Shown here in pieces: positions 7,873-16,323 of a DNA stretch of 54,743 bases (positions within the stretch are counted from its first letter, which is position 1; the number at the start of each line of letters is the position of its first letter). The position numbers were made by a program, and so were the translations under genes. The stretch covers positions 1 through 54,743 of the forward strand of contig JAEWFG010000402.1 in NCBI GenBank assembly GCA_023388935.1, given 5' to 3'. This DNA comes from Pseudomonadota bacterium (GTDB taxonomy: Bacteria; Pseudomonadota; Alphaproteobacteria; Rhizobiales; Xanthobacteraceae). Below the pieces are notes generated by a model that ran no database searches, was not told the origin of the DNA, and saw nothing but the letters and a program-made list of their open reading frames with translations.

Positions 7873-10800
7873 TCAACCGTAGGCGCGCATCTTCGCAGGC
7901 GATGGCGCGTCGAACTCAGTGAGCAGTCGGTCGACCTCGGCTTTCGCCTTTGCAATCGCAGCGTCCTTCACCGGGCCATAGCCGCGGATATCCATCGGCG
8001 TTTTTGCAATTGCGACGAGATCGGGCAGATGCGCCGCGTCGAGCCCGCCGAGCATCCGTTCAATCAGGCCTTCATACCAGGTGATCAACTCCCGTTCGGC
8101 GCGCCGTTCCGCGGTGTAGCCAAACGGATCGAACGGCGTGCCGCGAAGCCCTTTCAACCGCGCCAGCATGGCGAGCGGCATCTGGATCCACTGGCCGAAG
8201 GCACGTTTGCGCGGGCGGTCGCGCGCGTCGCGTTCGGACGGCAGGAACGGCGGGGCGAGGTGATACTGGATGCTGAAGCCGTCCTCGAACTCGCGCTTCA
8301 GTTCGTCGAGAAAGCCGCTCTGCATGTGCAGCCGCGCCACCTCGTACTCATCCTTGTAGGCCATCAGCTTGAACAGGGCACGCGCGACCGCCTCGGTGAG
8401 TGCCGTGCTGTTCAGGGCGGACTCGGCGTCGCGTACTCCTGCGACGGTCGTCCTGTAGCGCGCAGCATAGGCTTCGTCCTGATAGGCGGTGAGGTAATCG
8501 GCACTCCGGTCGATGATCTGGTCGAGCGTCTCGGCTGTGGGCGCTTCGTCCGCCTTCGGCAAAAAGGCCGGATCGGAGGCGGCGATCCGGCCCCAGGCAA
8601 ATGCCTGCTTGTTGCGCTCGACCGCGACGTCATTGAGCTCGATCGCGCGCAGCAGCGCCGGCAGCGCGACCGGAACCAGTCCGTGCTGCCAGGCAAAGCC
8701 GAGCATGATGACGTTGGCATAGACGGCATCGTCGAGCAGGCGTTCGGCCAGCGCGTTCGCGTTGATCGTGTCGAGATTGTCGTCCCCGATCACGCGGCCA
8801 ATCGCGCGCAGTCGGGCGGGCGAGGCGAGATCGGCGTCGCGGAAGCGAACGACGTCGCCGGTCGGCATCTCCGCGGTGTTCACCGCGGCGCGCGTGCCGT
8901 GGCGATAGGTGCCGGACGCCTTTGGCGAGGAGCTGACGACGAGGTCGCAGCCGATCAGTGCATCGGCCGCGCCCTGGTCGATGCGCACCTGATGCAGCGC
9001 CTCGGGGCTCGCGGCAAGCCGGATGTAGCTCAGCACGGGCCCGAATTTTTGCGCAAAGCCCGTAAAGTCCAGCACGGAGACACCGCGTCGTTCGAGATGC
9101 GCGGCCATGCCTATCAGCGCGCCAACCGTGATCACGCCGGTGCCGCCGACGCCGGTGACGAGAAGGTCATAGGGGTGATCGAGCGGCATGGAGGCGGGCA
9201 GGGGAAGCGTGGCCGCGTAGCCGATCGCGTCGATCTGGCTCGCGCTTTTCTTCCGGCGCGTTGCGCCTTCAACGGTCACGAAGCTCGGGCAGAAGCCATT
9301 GAGGCAGGAAAAGTCCTTGTTGCAGGCCGACAGATTGATCCGGCGCTTGCGGCCGAACGGCGTCTCCTTCGGCTCGACGCTGAGGCAGTTCGACTCGACC
9401 GAGCAATCGCCGCAGCCTTCGCAGACGAGGTCGTTGATGTAGGCAAAGCGCTTGGGGTCGGTCATCTGTCCGCGCTTGCGCCGGCGGCGCTTCTCGGTGG
9501 CGCAGGTCTGCTGATAGATCAGGACCGAGACGCCGGAGATGTCACGCAGCTCGCGCTGCACGGCGTCCATCTCCTCGCGCGGATGGATGGTCACGCCGAT
9601 CGGCAGGTCTGCCGGGGAAAACTGCGCGGGATCGTCCGACACCAGCGCGATGCGCACAACGCCCTCCGCGCGGACGCTGTGCGCGATGGCATGCACGCTG
9701 ATGGGGCCATCGACCGGCTGGCCGCCGGTCATCGCCACGGCATCGTTGAACAGGATCTTGTAGGTGATGTTGGCCCTGGCGGCGATCGCCTGCCGGATCG
9801 CCATCGAGCCGGAGTGATAGTAGGTGCCTTCGCCGAGATTCTGGAAGATGTGCTTGTGCCCCGTGAATCTCGACGAAGCCGCCCAGTTCACGCCCTCTCC
9901 GCCCATCTGGATCAGCGAGGAGGTCTCACGGTCCATCCAGCTTGCCATGAAGTGGCAGCCGATGCCGGCCAGTGCTTTCGAGCCTTCCGGCACCTTTGTC
10001 GAGGTATTGTGCGGGCAGCCGGAGCAGAAATACGGCGTGCGCGTCGCGCCAGCGACGTTGATCGTGCGCTCTGCCCCCGGCAACAAGGCAGCCGCACGCG
10101 CGGCGAGATTGCGGCCCGGAAACATTGGATCGAGCCGGCGCGCAAGCACAGCGGCGAGCGCGCGCGGCGACAATTCGCCGGTCCAGGAAATCAGCCGGGC
10201 GCCGGTCTCGTCGTGCTTGCCGACCATGCGCTCGGGCTTCGCGCCCGGATAATCGTAGAAATACTCCTTGAACTGGCTCTCGATGATACCGCGCTTTTCC
10301 TCGACCACGAGGATCTCGCGCTTGCCCTTCACGAATGCCATGGCGTCATGCAGCGCTAGCGGCCAGACCATGCCGACCTTGTAGACGTCGATGCCGATGC
10401 TGCGGCAGGCCGCTTCATCGAGGCCCATCAGCCGCAGCGCTTCCATCAAGTCGAGATGCGCCTTGCCGGTGGTGACAATGCCATAGGTCGCGTTGGGAAT
10501 GTCGTAGATGTGGCGATCGATCGGATTGGCCTTTGCGAAGGCGTAGACCGCGTGCTTCTTCGCCTCCAGCCGTTCCTCGATCTGGGGGCCCGGCAGGTCG
10601 GGCCAGCGATAGTGCAGGCCGCCTGGTGGGGGCGTGAAGTCGGGCGTGTGGACGGCGCGCGGCGGGCGCAGCGCGACGGATGCGCCTGATTCCACGATCT
10701 CCGATATCGCCTTGAAGCCGACCCACATGCCGGAGAAGCGGCTCAGCGCGTAGCCATATTCGCCGAATTCGAGGTACTCGCCGACGCTGGCCGGATGCAG

Positions 10801-11322
10801 CGTCGGCATGAACCAGCTCATGAAGGCGACGTCGGACTGGTGCGGCATCGAGGAGGAGACGCAGCCGTGATCGTCGCCCGCGACCACCAGCACGCCGCCA
10901 TGCGGCGAGGAGCCGTAAGCGTTGCCGTGCTTGAGCGCATCGCCGGAGCGATCGACGCCGGGGCCCTTGCCGTACCAGAGCCCGAACACGCCATCGACCT
11001 CGCGATCTCCTTGCGTCTCGACCTGCTGCGAGCCGAGCACTGCGGTTGCCGCGAGGTCCTCGTTCACGGCCGGCAGGAACTCGATGCGATCGCGCTTCAA
11101 CCGCTCCGCGATGCGCCACAGTTCGAGATCGACGCCGCCGAGCGGCGAGCCGCGATAGCCGGAGATGAAGCCGGCGGTATTGAGGCCGCTCGCACGGTCG
11201 CGCCTGATCTGGTCGAGCGCGATGCGGACGATCGCCTGTGTGCCCGTGAGGAAGACGCGGCCCTCCTCGCGATCGTAGCGGTCGGAAAGCTCGTAGCTGT
11301 CGAGTGACGGAATGGCGTCCAT
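7873..11322 (-). CDS. Indolepyruvate ferredoxin oxidoreductase family protein (fused alpha/gamma type)
   Basis: Large cytosolic TPP and iron-sulfur enzyme, 1149 aa, oxidatively decarboxylating aryl or branched 2-oxo acids to acyl-CoA. The N-terminal part resembles IorA (ISGYRGSPLGGVD near residues 55-67). The TPP-binding region holds GIGCHFMASWMD and NDAVAMTGGQP near residues 465-555. A ferredoxin-like segment near 630-690 has C-x2-C-x2-C-x5-C (CEGCGDCSVESNC) and further cysteines. The gamma domain (GVGGTGVITVGALIG) starts near 725, and a C-terminal domain closes the protein. ATG at 11322 is preferred over TTG at 11340 because GGGAGG lies 5 nt before it. It is divergent from an Lrp regulator, fitting a role in amino acid breakdown. 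Confidence 0.92.
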   Translation of the reverse strand: MDAIPSLDSYELSDRYDREEGRVFLTGTQAIVRIALDQIRRDRASGLNTAGFISGYRGSPLGGVDLELWRIAERLKRDRIEFLPAVNEDLAATAVLGSQQVETQGDREVDGVFGLWYGKGPGVDRSGDALKHGNAYGSSPHGGVLVVAGDDHGCVSSSMPHQSDVAFMSWFMPTLHPASVGEYLEFGEYGYALSRFSGMWVGFKAISEIVESGASVALRPPRAVHTPDFTPPPGGLHYRWPDLPGPQIEERLEAKKHAVYAFAKANPIDRHIYDIPNATYGIVTTGKAHLDLMEALRLMGLDEAACRSIGIDVYKVGMVWPLALHDAMAFVKGKREILVVEEKRGIIESQFKEYFYDYPGAKPERMVGKHDETGARLISWTGELSPRALAAVLARRLDPMFPGRNLAARAAALLPGAERTINVAGATRTPYFCSGCPHNTSTKVPEGSKALAGIGCHFMASWMDRETSSLIQMGGEGVNWAASSRFTGHKHIFQNLGEGTYYHSGSMAIRQAIAARANITYKILFNDAVAMTGGQPVDGPISVHAIAHSVRAEGVVRIALVSDDPAQFSPADLPIGVTIHPREEMDAVQRELRDISGVSVLIYQQTCATEKRRRRKRGQMTDPKRFAYINDLVCEGCGDCSVESNCLSVEPKETPFGRKRRINLSACNKDFSCLNGFCPSFVTVEGATRRKKSASQIDAIGYAATLPLPASMPLDHPYDLLVTGVGGTGVITVGALIGMAAHLERRGVSVLDFTGFAQKFGPVLSYIRLAASPEALHQVRIDQGAADALIGCDLVVSSSPKASGTYRHGTRAAVNTAEMPTGDVVRFRDADLASPARLRAIGRVIGDDNLDTINANALAERLLDDAVYANVIMLGFAWQHGLVPVALPALLRAIELNDVAVERNKQAFAWGRIAASDPAFLPKADEAPTAETLDQIIDRSADYLTAYQDEAYAARYRTTVAGVRDAESALNSTALTEAVARALFKLMAYKDEYEVARLHMQSGFLDELKREFEDGFSIQYHLAPPFLPSERDARDRPRKRAFGQWIQMPLAMLARLKGLRGTPFDPFGYTAERRAERELITWYEGLIERMLGGLDAAHLPDLVAIAKTPMDIRGYGPVKDAAIAKAKAEVDRLLTEFDAPSPAKMRAYG

Positions 11323-11375
11323 GCGGACCTCCCGCGGCAATCCCTGCCGGATCAGCGGAGGTTAAGCCTGGAGCG

Positions 11376-11397
11376 ATGGTAGGTCTTACCTATCCAT
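11376..11397. promoter_or_regulatory. Candidate Lrp operator (TAGGT-ctt-ACCTA dyad)
   Basis: TAGGT-CTT-ACCTA at 11380-11392 is a perfect dyad, extended by ATGG on the left and CCAT on the right with one offset base. It lies in the divergent gap between the oxidoreductase and Lrp genes. Lrp/AsnC proteins bind dyads of about 15 bp in such positions, so it may control both genes. Confidence 0.5.
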
Positions 11398-11476
11398 TCT
11401 GATCTGAGCCGAATTTGGGTATGAGTTTGCGAAAATGGCCTCATGTTGGCATATTCTACCGGATGGAGGCGCTCTC

Positions 11477-11932
11477 ATGATTGGAGACCAGGACGCGCGG
11501 ATTCTCGCCCATCTCCAGAAGGACGGCCGCGCCACGAACCAGCAGCTTGCGGAGGAGGTCGGCATGTCGACCTCGGCGTGCTGGCGCCGGGTGCGCGCGC
11601 TCGAAGAGAGCGGCGTTATCCAGGGCTATGCGGCGCTGGTTGCGCGCGAGCAGGCGGGCTTTGCGATGTCCGCCATCCTTCACGTCTCGCTGGAGCGGCA
11701 CGACGCGAAATTCGTCGATGAGTTCGTCGCGCGCGTCACGACGCGGCGCGAGGTGCTGGAGTGCTTTGCGACCACGGGCGACGCCGATTATCATTTGCGC
11801 GTCGTCGTGCAGGACATGGTCGCCTACAACAGATTCCTCGACGAGTTCATGTTCCGTATCCCCGGCATCCGCTACGTCCGCAGCAACGTGGTGCTGAAGG
11901 AGATCAAGACCGGTGTGGCGCTGCCGTTCTAG
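11477..11932 (+). CDS. Lrp/AsnC-family transcriptional regulator
   Basis: A 151-aa regulator of amino acid metabolism. The N-terminal helix-turn-helix (ARILAHLQKDGRATNQQLAEEVGMSTSACWRRVRALEESGVIQGYAALV) is followed by a RAM effector domain (residues about 65-140) that binds amino acids and drives oligomerisation. The start at 11477 is set by GGAGG at 11465-11469 with 7-nt spacing; the longer frame from 11435 lacks a ribosome site. It is divergent from the indolepyruvate oxidoreductase gene, the arrangement seen when Lrp proteins control a neighbouring amino acid catabolic gene. The inducing amino acid (aromatic or branched) is inferred only. Confidence 0.94.
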   Translation: MIGDQDARILAHLQKDGRATNQQLAEEVGMSTSACWRRVRALEESGVIQGYAALVAREQAGFAMSAILHVSLERHDAKFVDEFVARVTTRREVLECFATTGDADYHLRVVVQDMVAYNRFLDEFMFRIPGIRYVRSNVVLKEIKTGVALPF

Positions 11933-11956
11933 CCAGCGTCGCGCGCATATCTCTCT

Positions 11957-12058
11957 CCTCACCCTGAGGAGGCCGCGCAGCGGCCGTCTCGAAGGGCGAG
12001 GCCACAGTCGGGCCTTCATCCTTCGAGACGCTTGCTTCGCAAGCTCCTCAGGATGAGG
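11957..12058. repeat. Palindromic repeat between convergent genes
   Basis: Outer arms CCTCACCCTGAGGAG and CTCCTCAGGATGAGG with inner arms CGTCTCGAAGG and CCTTCGAGACG form a nested imperfect palindrome of about 100 bp between the convergent lrp and FAH-family genes. It can fold on either strand and may serve as a bidirectional terminator. Confidence 0.85.
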
Positions 12059-12066
12059 GTCGAGAG

Positions 12067-12852
12067 CTACCGCCCCTCCCGCACAAACCTGTTCCGCAAC
12101 GTCCCGACACCGGTGATGTCGATCTCCACGACGTCGCCGTGCTTGATGTCGGGCGAGGCGCCATCCGTGCCCATCCAGATCACGTCGCCGGGCCATAGCG
12201 TAAAATACTTGGTCAGCTCGACCAGGAACGGCACCACGCCGAAGATCATGTCGTTGGTGTGGAAGCGGTTGGTCTCCTTGCCGTTGACCCTGACGATCGT
12301 CTGCATCTTGGCGAGATCGGCCTCGGTCTCGATCCACGGCCCCATCGGCTTGAACGTGTCGGCGTTCTTCGAGCGCCACAGGCTGCGGTCGGCCTTCTGC
12401 CAGCTGCGCTCGCTGACGTCGTTGCCGATGGTGTAGCCGAATACGCAATCCATCGCGTTCTGCTCGGTGAGATGCTTCACCTTCTTGCCGATGACGACGA
12501 CGAGTTCGCCTTCGTAGTGGATCTTGTCCGTCGCGAAGGACGGGATCACGACCTCCTCGTCATGGGCGATCAGCGCATTCTGCGCGCGATAACCAATTTC
12601 GGGCCTGTCAGGCACCGCCGGCACCTCGCCGCGCTTGTCGGCGGCTTCCTTCAGGTGCTTCAGGTAGTTCAGGCCGACGCAATAGAAGGTGCGCGGGATC
12701 AGCGGCAGCTCGATCTTGACCTGCGACAGCGGATGCGTGCGCGAGCTGCGCTGCCATTCGCCGAACGGATCGCCGTCGATCGCGACTACCTTGTCGCCCT
12801 CGATGATACCCCACGACGTCTTGTCCGAGGCGGTGAATTTCAGCCAGCGCAT
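12067..12852 (-). CDS. Fumarylacetoacetate hydrolase (FAH) family protein
   Basis: A 261-aa metal-dependent hydrolase or decarboxylase/isomerase of the FAH fold. The core is visible as YCVGLNYLKHLKEA (residues about 57-70), the acidic metal ligands in KIHYEGELVVVIGKK (E-x-E type, near 108-122) and TIGNDVSERSWQ, and the C-terminal PGDVIWMGTDGA loop. Family members act on acylpyruvates, 2-hydroxyhepta-diene-dioates or oxaloacetate; the substrate here is unknown. GAGG upstream supports the start. It is the last gene of a three-gene operon, 15 nt after the LLM monooxygenase, so it probably cleaves a product of that pathway. Confidence 0.9.
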   Translation of the reverse strand: MRWLKFTASDKTSWGIIEGDKVVAIDGDPFGEWQRSSRTHPLSQVKIELPLIPRTFYCVGLNYLKHLKEAADKRGEVPAVPDRPEIGYRAQNALIAHDEEVVIPSFATDKIHYEGELVVVIGKKVKHLTEQNAMDCVFGYTIGNDVSERSWQKADRSLWRSKNADTFKPMGPWIETEADLAKMQTIVRVNGKETNRFHTNDMIFGVVPFLVELTKYFTLWPGDVIWMGTDGASPDIKHGDVVEIDITGVGTLRNRFVREGR

Positions 12853-12867
12853 AGTCTGTCCTCGCTG

Positions 12868-14235
12868 TTATTCCGCGGCATCGCGCGGCTGTACTTTCCA
12901 GGCTCCGGCAGCCGGCCGATTGAGCCCGAGATTTTCCCGCAGCGTCTTGCCGCGATAATCCTTCTGGAACAAGCCGCGCCGCTGCAATTCCGGTACGATG
13001 TGTTGCACGAAATCGGCGTAGGAGCCGGGCACATAGGTCGCGGCGATGACAAAACCGTCACAGCCGCGCTCGACGAACATCTGTTCCAATTTGTCCGCGA
13101 TCTCCTTGGGGCCGCCGACCATCGCGTCGTGGACCTGGCCACGGCCGGAGAAGGTGACGAAGTCGCGCGCGCTTGGGTTGCTCTTGCCTGATGTCTTGAG
13201 CACGCCGTCGCGGATGCCCAAAATGCCCTGCATGCTCTTCAGTTCTTCCGTCGTCAGCGGTTCATCGAGATCCTTGGAGGCGAAATCGTAGTTGAGCGCT
13301 TCGGCGAGCAATGACAGTGCGTCGATCTCGAGCGGCAGCTTGTTGATCAGCGCCATCTTGTCTTCGGCTTCGGCCTTGGTCGCGCCGCAGACCGGCGTAG
13401 TCAGGTTGCAGAGGAACATCTGGTCGGGATCGCGGCCGGCCTTCGAGGCCTCGTTGCGCACGGCCGCATAGCCTTCCTTGGCGCCCGCGAGATTGCGCGC
13501 GGCGGTGAAGATCACCTCGCCCCATCGGCCGGCAAAGCGCTGGCCGCGGCCGGACGCGCCGGCCTGGATGATCACGGGATGGCCCTGGTCCGAGCGCGGC
13601 ACGGTGAACGGCCCGCGCGACTTGAAGGCCGCACCCTTGTGATCGAGCCGCTTCACCTTGGCCGGATCGGCAAAGCGGCCGCTCTTTTTGTCCATGATGA
13701 GCGCGCCGTCCTCCCAGGTGTCCCAATGGCCGAGCACCACCTCCATGAACTCGTCGGCGCGGTCGTAGCGGGAGTCGTGTTCGGGATGGGAGTCGCGCCC
13801 CATGTTGAGCGCCTCGCCGTCATTGAGCGAAGTGACGACGTTCCAGCCCGCGCGCCCGCCGGACATCAAATCGAGTGTGGCGAAACGGCGCGCGACGTCG
13901 AAGGGCTCGTAATAGGTGGTCGAGCAGGTGGCCCCGAGGCCGAGCTTGTCCGTGACCATGCCCATCGTGGTCAGCACGATCAGCGGATCCATCTTCACGC
14001 AGCGGATGCCGTATTCGACGGTGTGGGCGTGGTCGTTGCCGTAGCGGTCCGGCATCGCCAGGCGATCGTCGAAGAACGCCATGTGGAACTTGCCGGCCTC
14101 GAGGATCCGGGCGATCTCCTGATAGTAATCCGCCGACATCGAATCGTCGCGTGAATCCGGATGCCGCCAGGAGCTCGGCAAATTCGTGCAGTTCTGCGCC
14201 TGAAGGAAGCCGACCAGTACCATCTGCCGCGTCAT
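12868..14235 (-). CDS. LLM-class flavin-dependent monooxygenase (NtaA/SnaA/SoxA family)
   Basis: A 455-aa luciferase-fold FMNH2-dependent monooxygenase. The subgroup with nitrilotriacetate monooxygenase component A and DszA is indicated by its length and by FDDRLAMPDRYGN (about 55-67), the block TYYEPFDVARRFATLDLMSGGRAGWNVVTS (about 106-135) and HPVIIQAGASGRG (about 218). Such enzymes oxidise C-N or C-S bonds and need a separate flavin reductase, which is not in this window. GGAG 9 nt before ATG 14235 supports the start. It sits between the Ldh-family and FAH-family genes in one operon. Confidence 0.9.
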   Translation of the reverse strand: MTRQMVLVGFLQAQNCTNLPSSWRHPDSRDDSMSADYYQEIARILEAGKFHMAFFDDRLAMPDRYGNDHAHTVEYGIRCVKMDPLIVLTTMGMVTDKLGLGATCSTTYYEPFDVARRFATLDLMSGGRAGWNVVTSLNDGEALNMGRDSHPEHDSRYDRADEFMEVVLGHWDTWEDGALIMDKKSGRFADPAKVKRLDHKGAAFKSRGPFTVPRSDQGHPVIIQAGASGRGQRFAGRWGEVIFTAARNLAGAKEGYAAVRNEASKAGRDPDQMFLCNLTTPVCGATKAEAEDKMALINKLPLEIDALSLLAEALNYDFASKDLDEPLTTEELKSMQGILGIRDGVLKTSGKSNPSARDFVTFSGRGQVHDAMVGGPKEIADKLEQMFVERGCDGFVIAATYVPGSYADFVQHIVPELQRRGLFQKDYRGKTLRENLGLNRPAAGAWKVQPRDAAE

Positions 14236-14256
14236 GCTGCTGTTCTCCGAATTTCG

Positions 14257-15309
14257 TCAGGCCAGATCGAGCACTGTTTCGAGCCTGTATTCGCGCGCCA
14301 GCGCGCGCAGTCTGTCCCAGGTCGCATCCTCGATCTCGATGCCGTCGCGCAGGCGCTGCTCTTCGCGCAAACCCTCGATCTCGCCGGGATAGTAGACACC
14401 TTTGCTGCCCTCGGACGGCGGTGTCGATTTCAGGTAATGCGCGAATTCCGCGACCTCGCGCTTGAACTCCTTCAGCGGACGGAACGCGGCGACGTTGAAC
14501 ACCGCCATGAAGCAGCCGTCATTGTGCCGCCCGGTGGGTTCGACGCCGAAGCCGAGACCGGTGAGCAGGCCGCATAGCACCTCGACCATGGCGGCGAGCC
14601 CACTGCCCTTGTAGCCTTCGGTGCCGCCGAGCGGCAGCAGCGCGCCGCCCTTGCGGTATTGGGTCGGATCGGTGGTGTGCCGTCCTTCGGCATCGATGAT
14701 CCACCCCGTCGGAATCTCCTCGCCGCGGGCGACCGCGAGTTGGATCTTGCCGGCCGCGACCGCCGATGTCGCCATGTCCAGATAGAAGGGAGCATCGAGG
14801 TCGGACGGCACCGCGATCGAGATCGGGTTGGTGCCGAGCCGCGCCTCCTTACCCCCGAACGGCGCCACGTGTTTTGGCGAGCGCCCGGAGTCCGCCGTCG
14901 CTATCCCGATCATGCCTTCGCGCATCGCCATCAGCGGATAGGCGGCGAGACGGCCGACATGGCTCTGCCGGAACACGGTGCAGGCGGCGACATTTGCCGT
15001 CTTGGCCTTCTCGATCGTCAACGCCATCGCCTTGGCGTTGACGTGGAAGCCAAAACCCCACTGGCCGTCGATCACGGTCGTGGTCGGCGATTCCTGGACG
15101 ATGGACCAATTGGCGCCGGGAACGATGTGACCGGCTTTGATGCGATCGATATAGGTGGGAACCGCAATCACGCCGTGCGAGTCGTGTCCGGCGAGATTGG
15201 CGTTGGTGCAGCCGACCGCGACGGCGTCGGCTTCTTCCTCGGAGGCTCCGGCGGCACGGAGCAATGCGGCGCTGATGCGCGTGAGGCGGTCGGCCCGGAC
15301 GATCGGCAT
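14257..15309 (-). CDS. Malate/L-lactate dehydrogenase family (Ldh family) oxidoreductase
   Basis: A 350-aa NAD(P)-dependent dehydrogenase of the Ldh2/MdhII/YlbC family, unrelated in fold to classic LDH. The family block AGHDSHGVIAVPTYIDRIKAG (about residues 41-61) carries the catalytic His. PFGGKEARLGTNPISIAVP (about 153-171) and the Gly-rich GYKGSGLAAMVEVLCGLLTG (about 240-260) are also typical. The start is ATG 15309, with GAGG 7 nt upstream; the extension to 15366 has no ribosome site. It heads the operon Ldh, LLM monooxygenase, FAH. Substrate may be a 2-hydroxy acid, ureidoglycolate or a 2,3-diketogulonate-like compound. Confidence 0.9.
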   Translation of the reverse strand: MPIVRADRLTRISAALLRAAGASEEEADAVAVGCTNANLAGHDSHGVIAVPTYIDRIKAGHIVPGANWSIVQESPTTTVIDGQWGFGFHVNAKAMALTIEKAKTANVAACTVFRQSHVGRLAAYPLMAMREGMIGIATADSGRSPKHVAPFGGKEARLGTNPISIAVPSDLDAPFYLDMATSAVAAGKIQLAVARGEEIPTGWIIDAEGRHTTDPTQYRKGGALLPLGGTEGYKGSGLAAMVEVLCGLLTGLGFGVEPTGRHNDGCFMAVFNVAAFRPLKEFKREVAEFAHYLKSTPPSEGSKGVYYPGEIEGLREEQRLRDGIEIEDATWDRLRALAREYRLETVLDLA

Positions 15310-15599
15310 GGCGTTTCCTCGGCGTGGTACCCTTAACGGGCTGCTCGTTGGGTGCCATCGTCTCAAAGCGCGGGAGCGATATCAATCTCCCGTAAACCAA
15401 TACAGGGCTGCAAATTCGTAAAGAGAACGCGCCTTTCGTCGTGTGCCGGCGCACCCAACATGCCGCGAGGCGGGATTCCCGACAGTTTGCCGCCCCACAT
15501 TCTCAGCTCGTTCACTTTGATTGTGGGTTCGCGGCACGCAATAGCGACCATTTAGGCGGTGGCCGTTCATAAGGCACGCGGAATAAAAGGGCAGAAATG
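15310..15599. other. Intergenic region upstream of the Ldh-LLM-FAH operon
   Basis: About 290 nt without a supported gene. It must hold the promoter of the operon reading leftward from 15309, but no clear promoter or operator could be picked by eye. The right end blends into the EAL-domain remnant. Confidence 0.5.
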
Positions 15600-15782
15600 C
15601 CCGGGAGTTGAGTTCGTGCAGACGAGATGCAGGGCTTCGTGATTTCCAAGCCGCTGCCGGCGCCGCAGATGGCCGAGCTGCTGCAACCGATGGTGATGCC
15701 TGTCGCGCCACCGCTCCAACCCGAGCCGAATCTTGCCGCCGCCGAAGCCGCGGCGCTACGGCTGAGAGGCGCCGTCATCTAG
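15600..15782 (+). pseudogene. Decayed C-terminal fragment of an EAL-domain (c-di-GMP phosphodiesterase) protein
   Basis: From 15621 the frame reads DEMQGFVISKPLPAPQMAELL and ends at TAG 15782. This is the closing motif of EAL domains (CDEMQGxxxSxPLPxxxMAELL). Immediately upstream in another frame the DNA reads REL..C, the residues that normally precede it, with an in-frame TGA at 15609, so there is at least one frameshift and a stop. No GGDEF or EAL catalytic part is present in the window. An ATG at 15627 could give a 51-aa peptide but has no ribosome site. The fragment suggests a deleted or rearranged signalling gene. Confidence 0.65.
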
Positions 15783-16106
15783 CGGCTGTGGGTGCAGCTC
15801 GCGAACGTCGTGATCTGCGCCCTCGGCCTTGCTCGGAAAATCCTGCGGCCCGGTCAGCGACGTCTGCTCGACGAACAGCGCGAGGATCGTGCGCGCGCCT
15901 TCGGCGAATGTGCTGCCCTCGTCCAGGCCAAGCTCGGAGCACCAAGCGCCGTTCATCGGCTCATGGTCGTCGAACACCGCCATGGCCGGCCCCCACCACC
16001 AGGCGGGCGCCGGCGAGCGCTCCTCCGCGGGCACGACGTGCCAGCGGGCGATCTCCTCCATCACGCGCTCGAACTCCAGGTGTGCAGCCTGATGCATTCG
16101 CTCCAT
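15756..16106 (-). CDS. Hypothetical protein, unrecognised
   Basis: A 116-aa protein from ATG 16106 (M-E-R-M-H-Q-A-A-H). It is acidic and soluble, with helical N-terminus (HLEFERVMEEIARWHVV) and an aromatic segment AWWWGPAMAVFDDHEPMNGAWCSELGL at about 40-66; no signal peptide or membrane segment. The weak ribosome site leaves ATG 16097 as an alternative start, and the open frame extends to 16253. Amino acid composition is protein-like. Its 3' end overlaps the end of the EAL remnant by 27 nt. It stands alone between that remnant and galE, and no function can be assigned. Confidence 0.5.
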   Translation of the reverse strand: MERMHQAAHLEFERVMEEIARWHVVPAEERSPAPAWWWGPAMAVFDDHEPMNGAWCSELGLDEGSTFAEGARTILALFVEQTSLTGPQDFPSKAEGADHDVRELHPQPLDDGASQP

Positions 16107-16297
16107 GCTCCCTGAATCCGAGCCGGACGACATGCCGACGCGCGGACGTGATCGCGGCCTTGACGCTCGGAAAAAGTCGGCTCGCCCAATCGGCCGAGCC
16201 ACGCAGGCCGGCACCATCGCCGGCGACGCGGGAAAAAAGCGGTCGCTGGACATTCACCAGCACCGACAGTGCATCTTAGCCGTTTAGGCGCCCGCCG

Positions 16298-16323
16298 GGC
16301 AAGGCGTGGGCTCCCACGTTGCC
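16298..16323 (-). terminator. Hairpin at the end of galE
   Basis: Nested stem: GGCAA (16298-16302) pairs with TTGCC (16319-16323) and CGTGGG (16305-16310) with CCCACG (16313-16318). It begins at the galE stop codon on the reverse strand. There is no long T run after it, so it may stabilise the 3' end rather than terminate. Confidence 0.5.

Noticed and set aside
7870..10359. An 829-codon open frame on the + strand opposite the indolepyruvate oxidoreductase
   Set aside because: Arg/Gly/Ala/His-rich composition of antisense GC-rich DNA; no ribosome site or domain; the reverse strand encodes a full-length known enzyme.
15756..16253. Full 165-codon version of the orphan gene starting at 16253
   Set aside because: The N-terminal extension is Arg/Pro/Ser-rich and lacks a ribosome site; the ATG at 16106 starts protein-like sequence.
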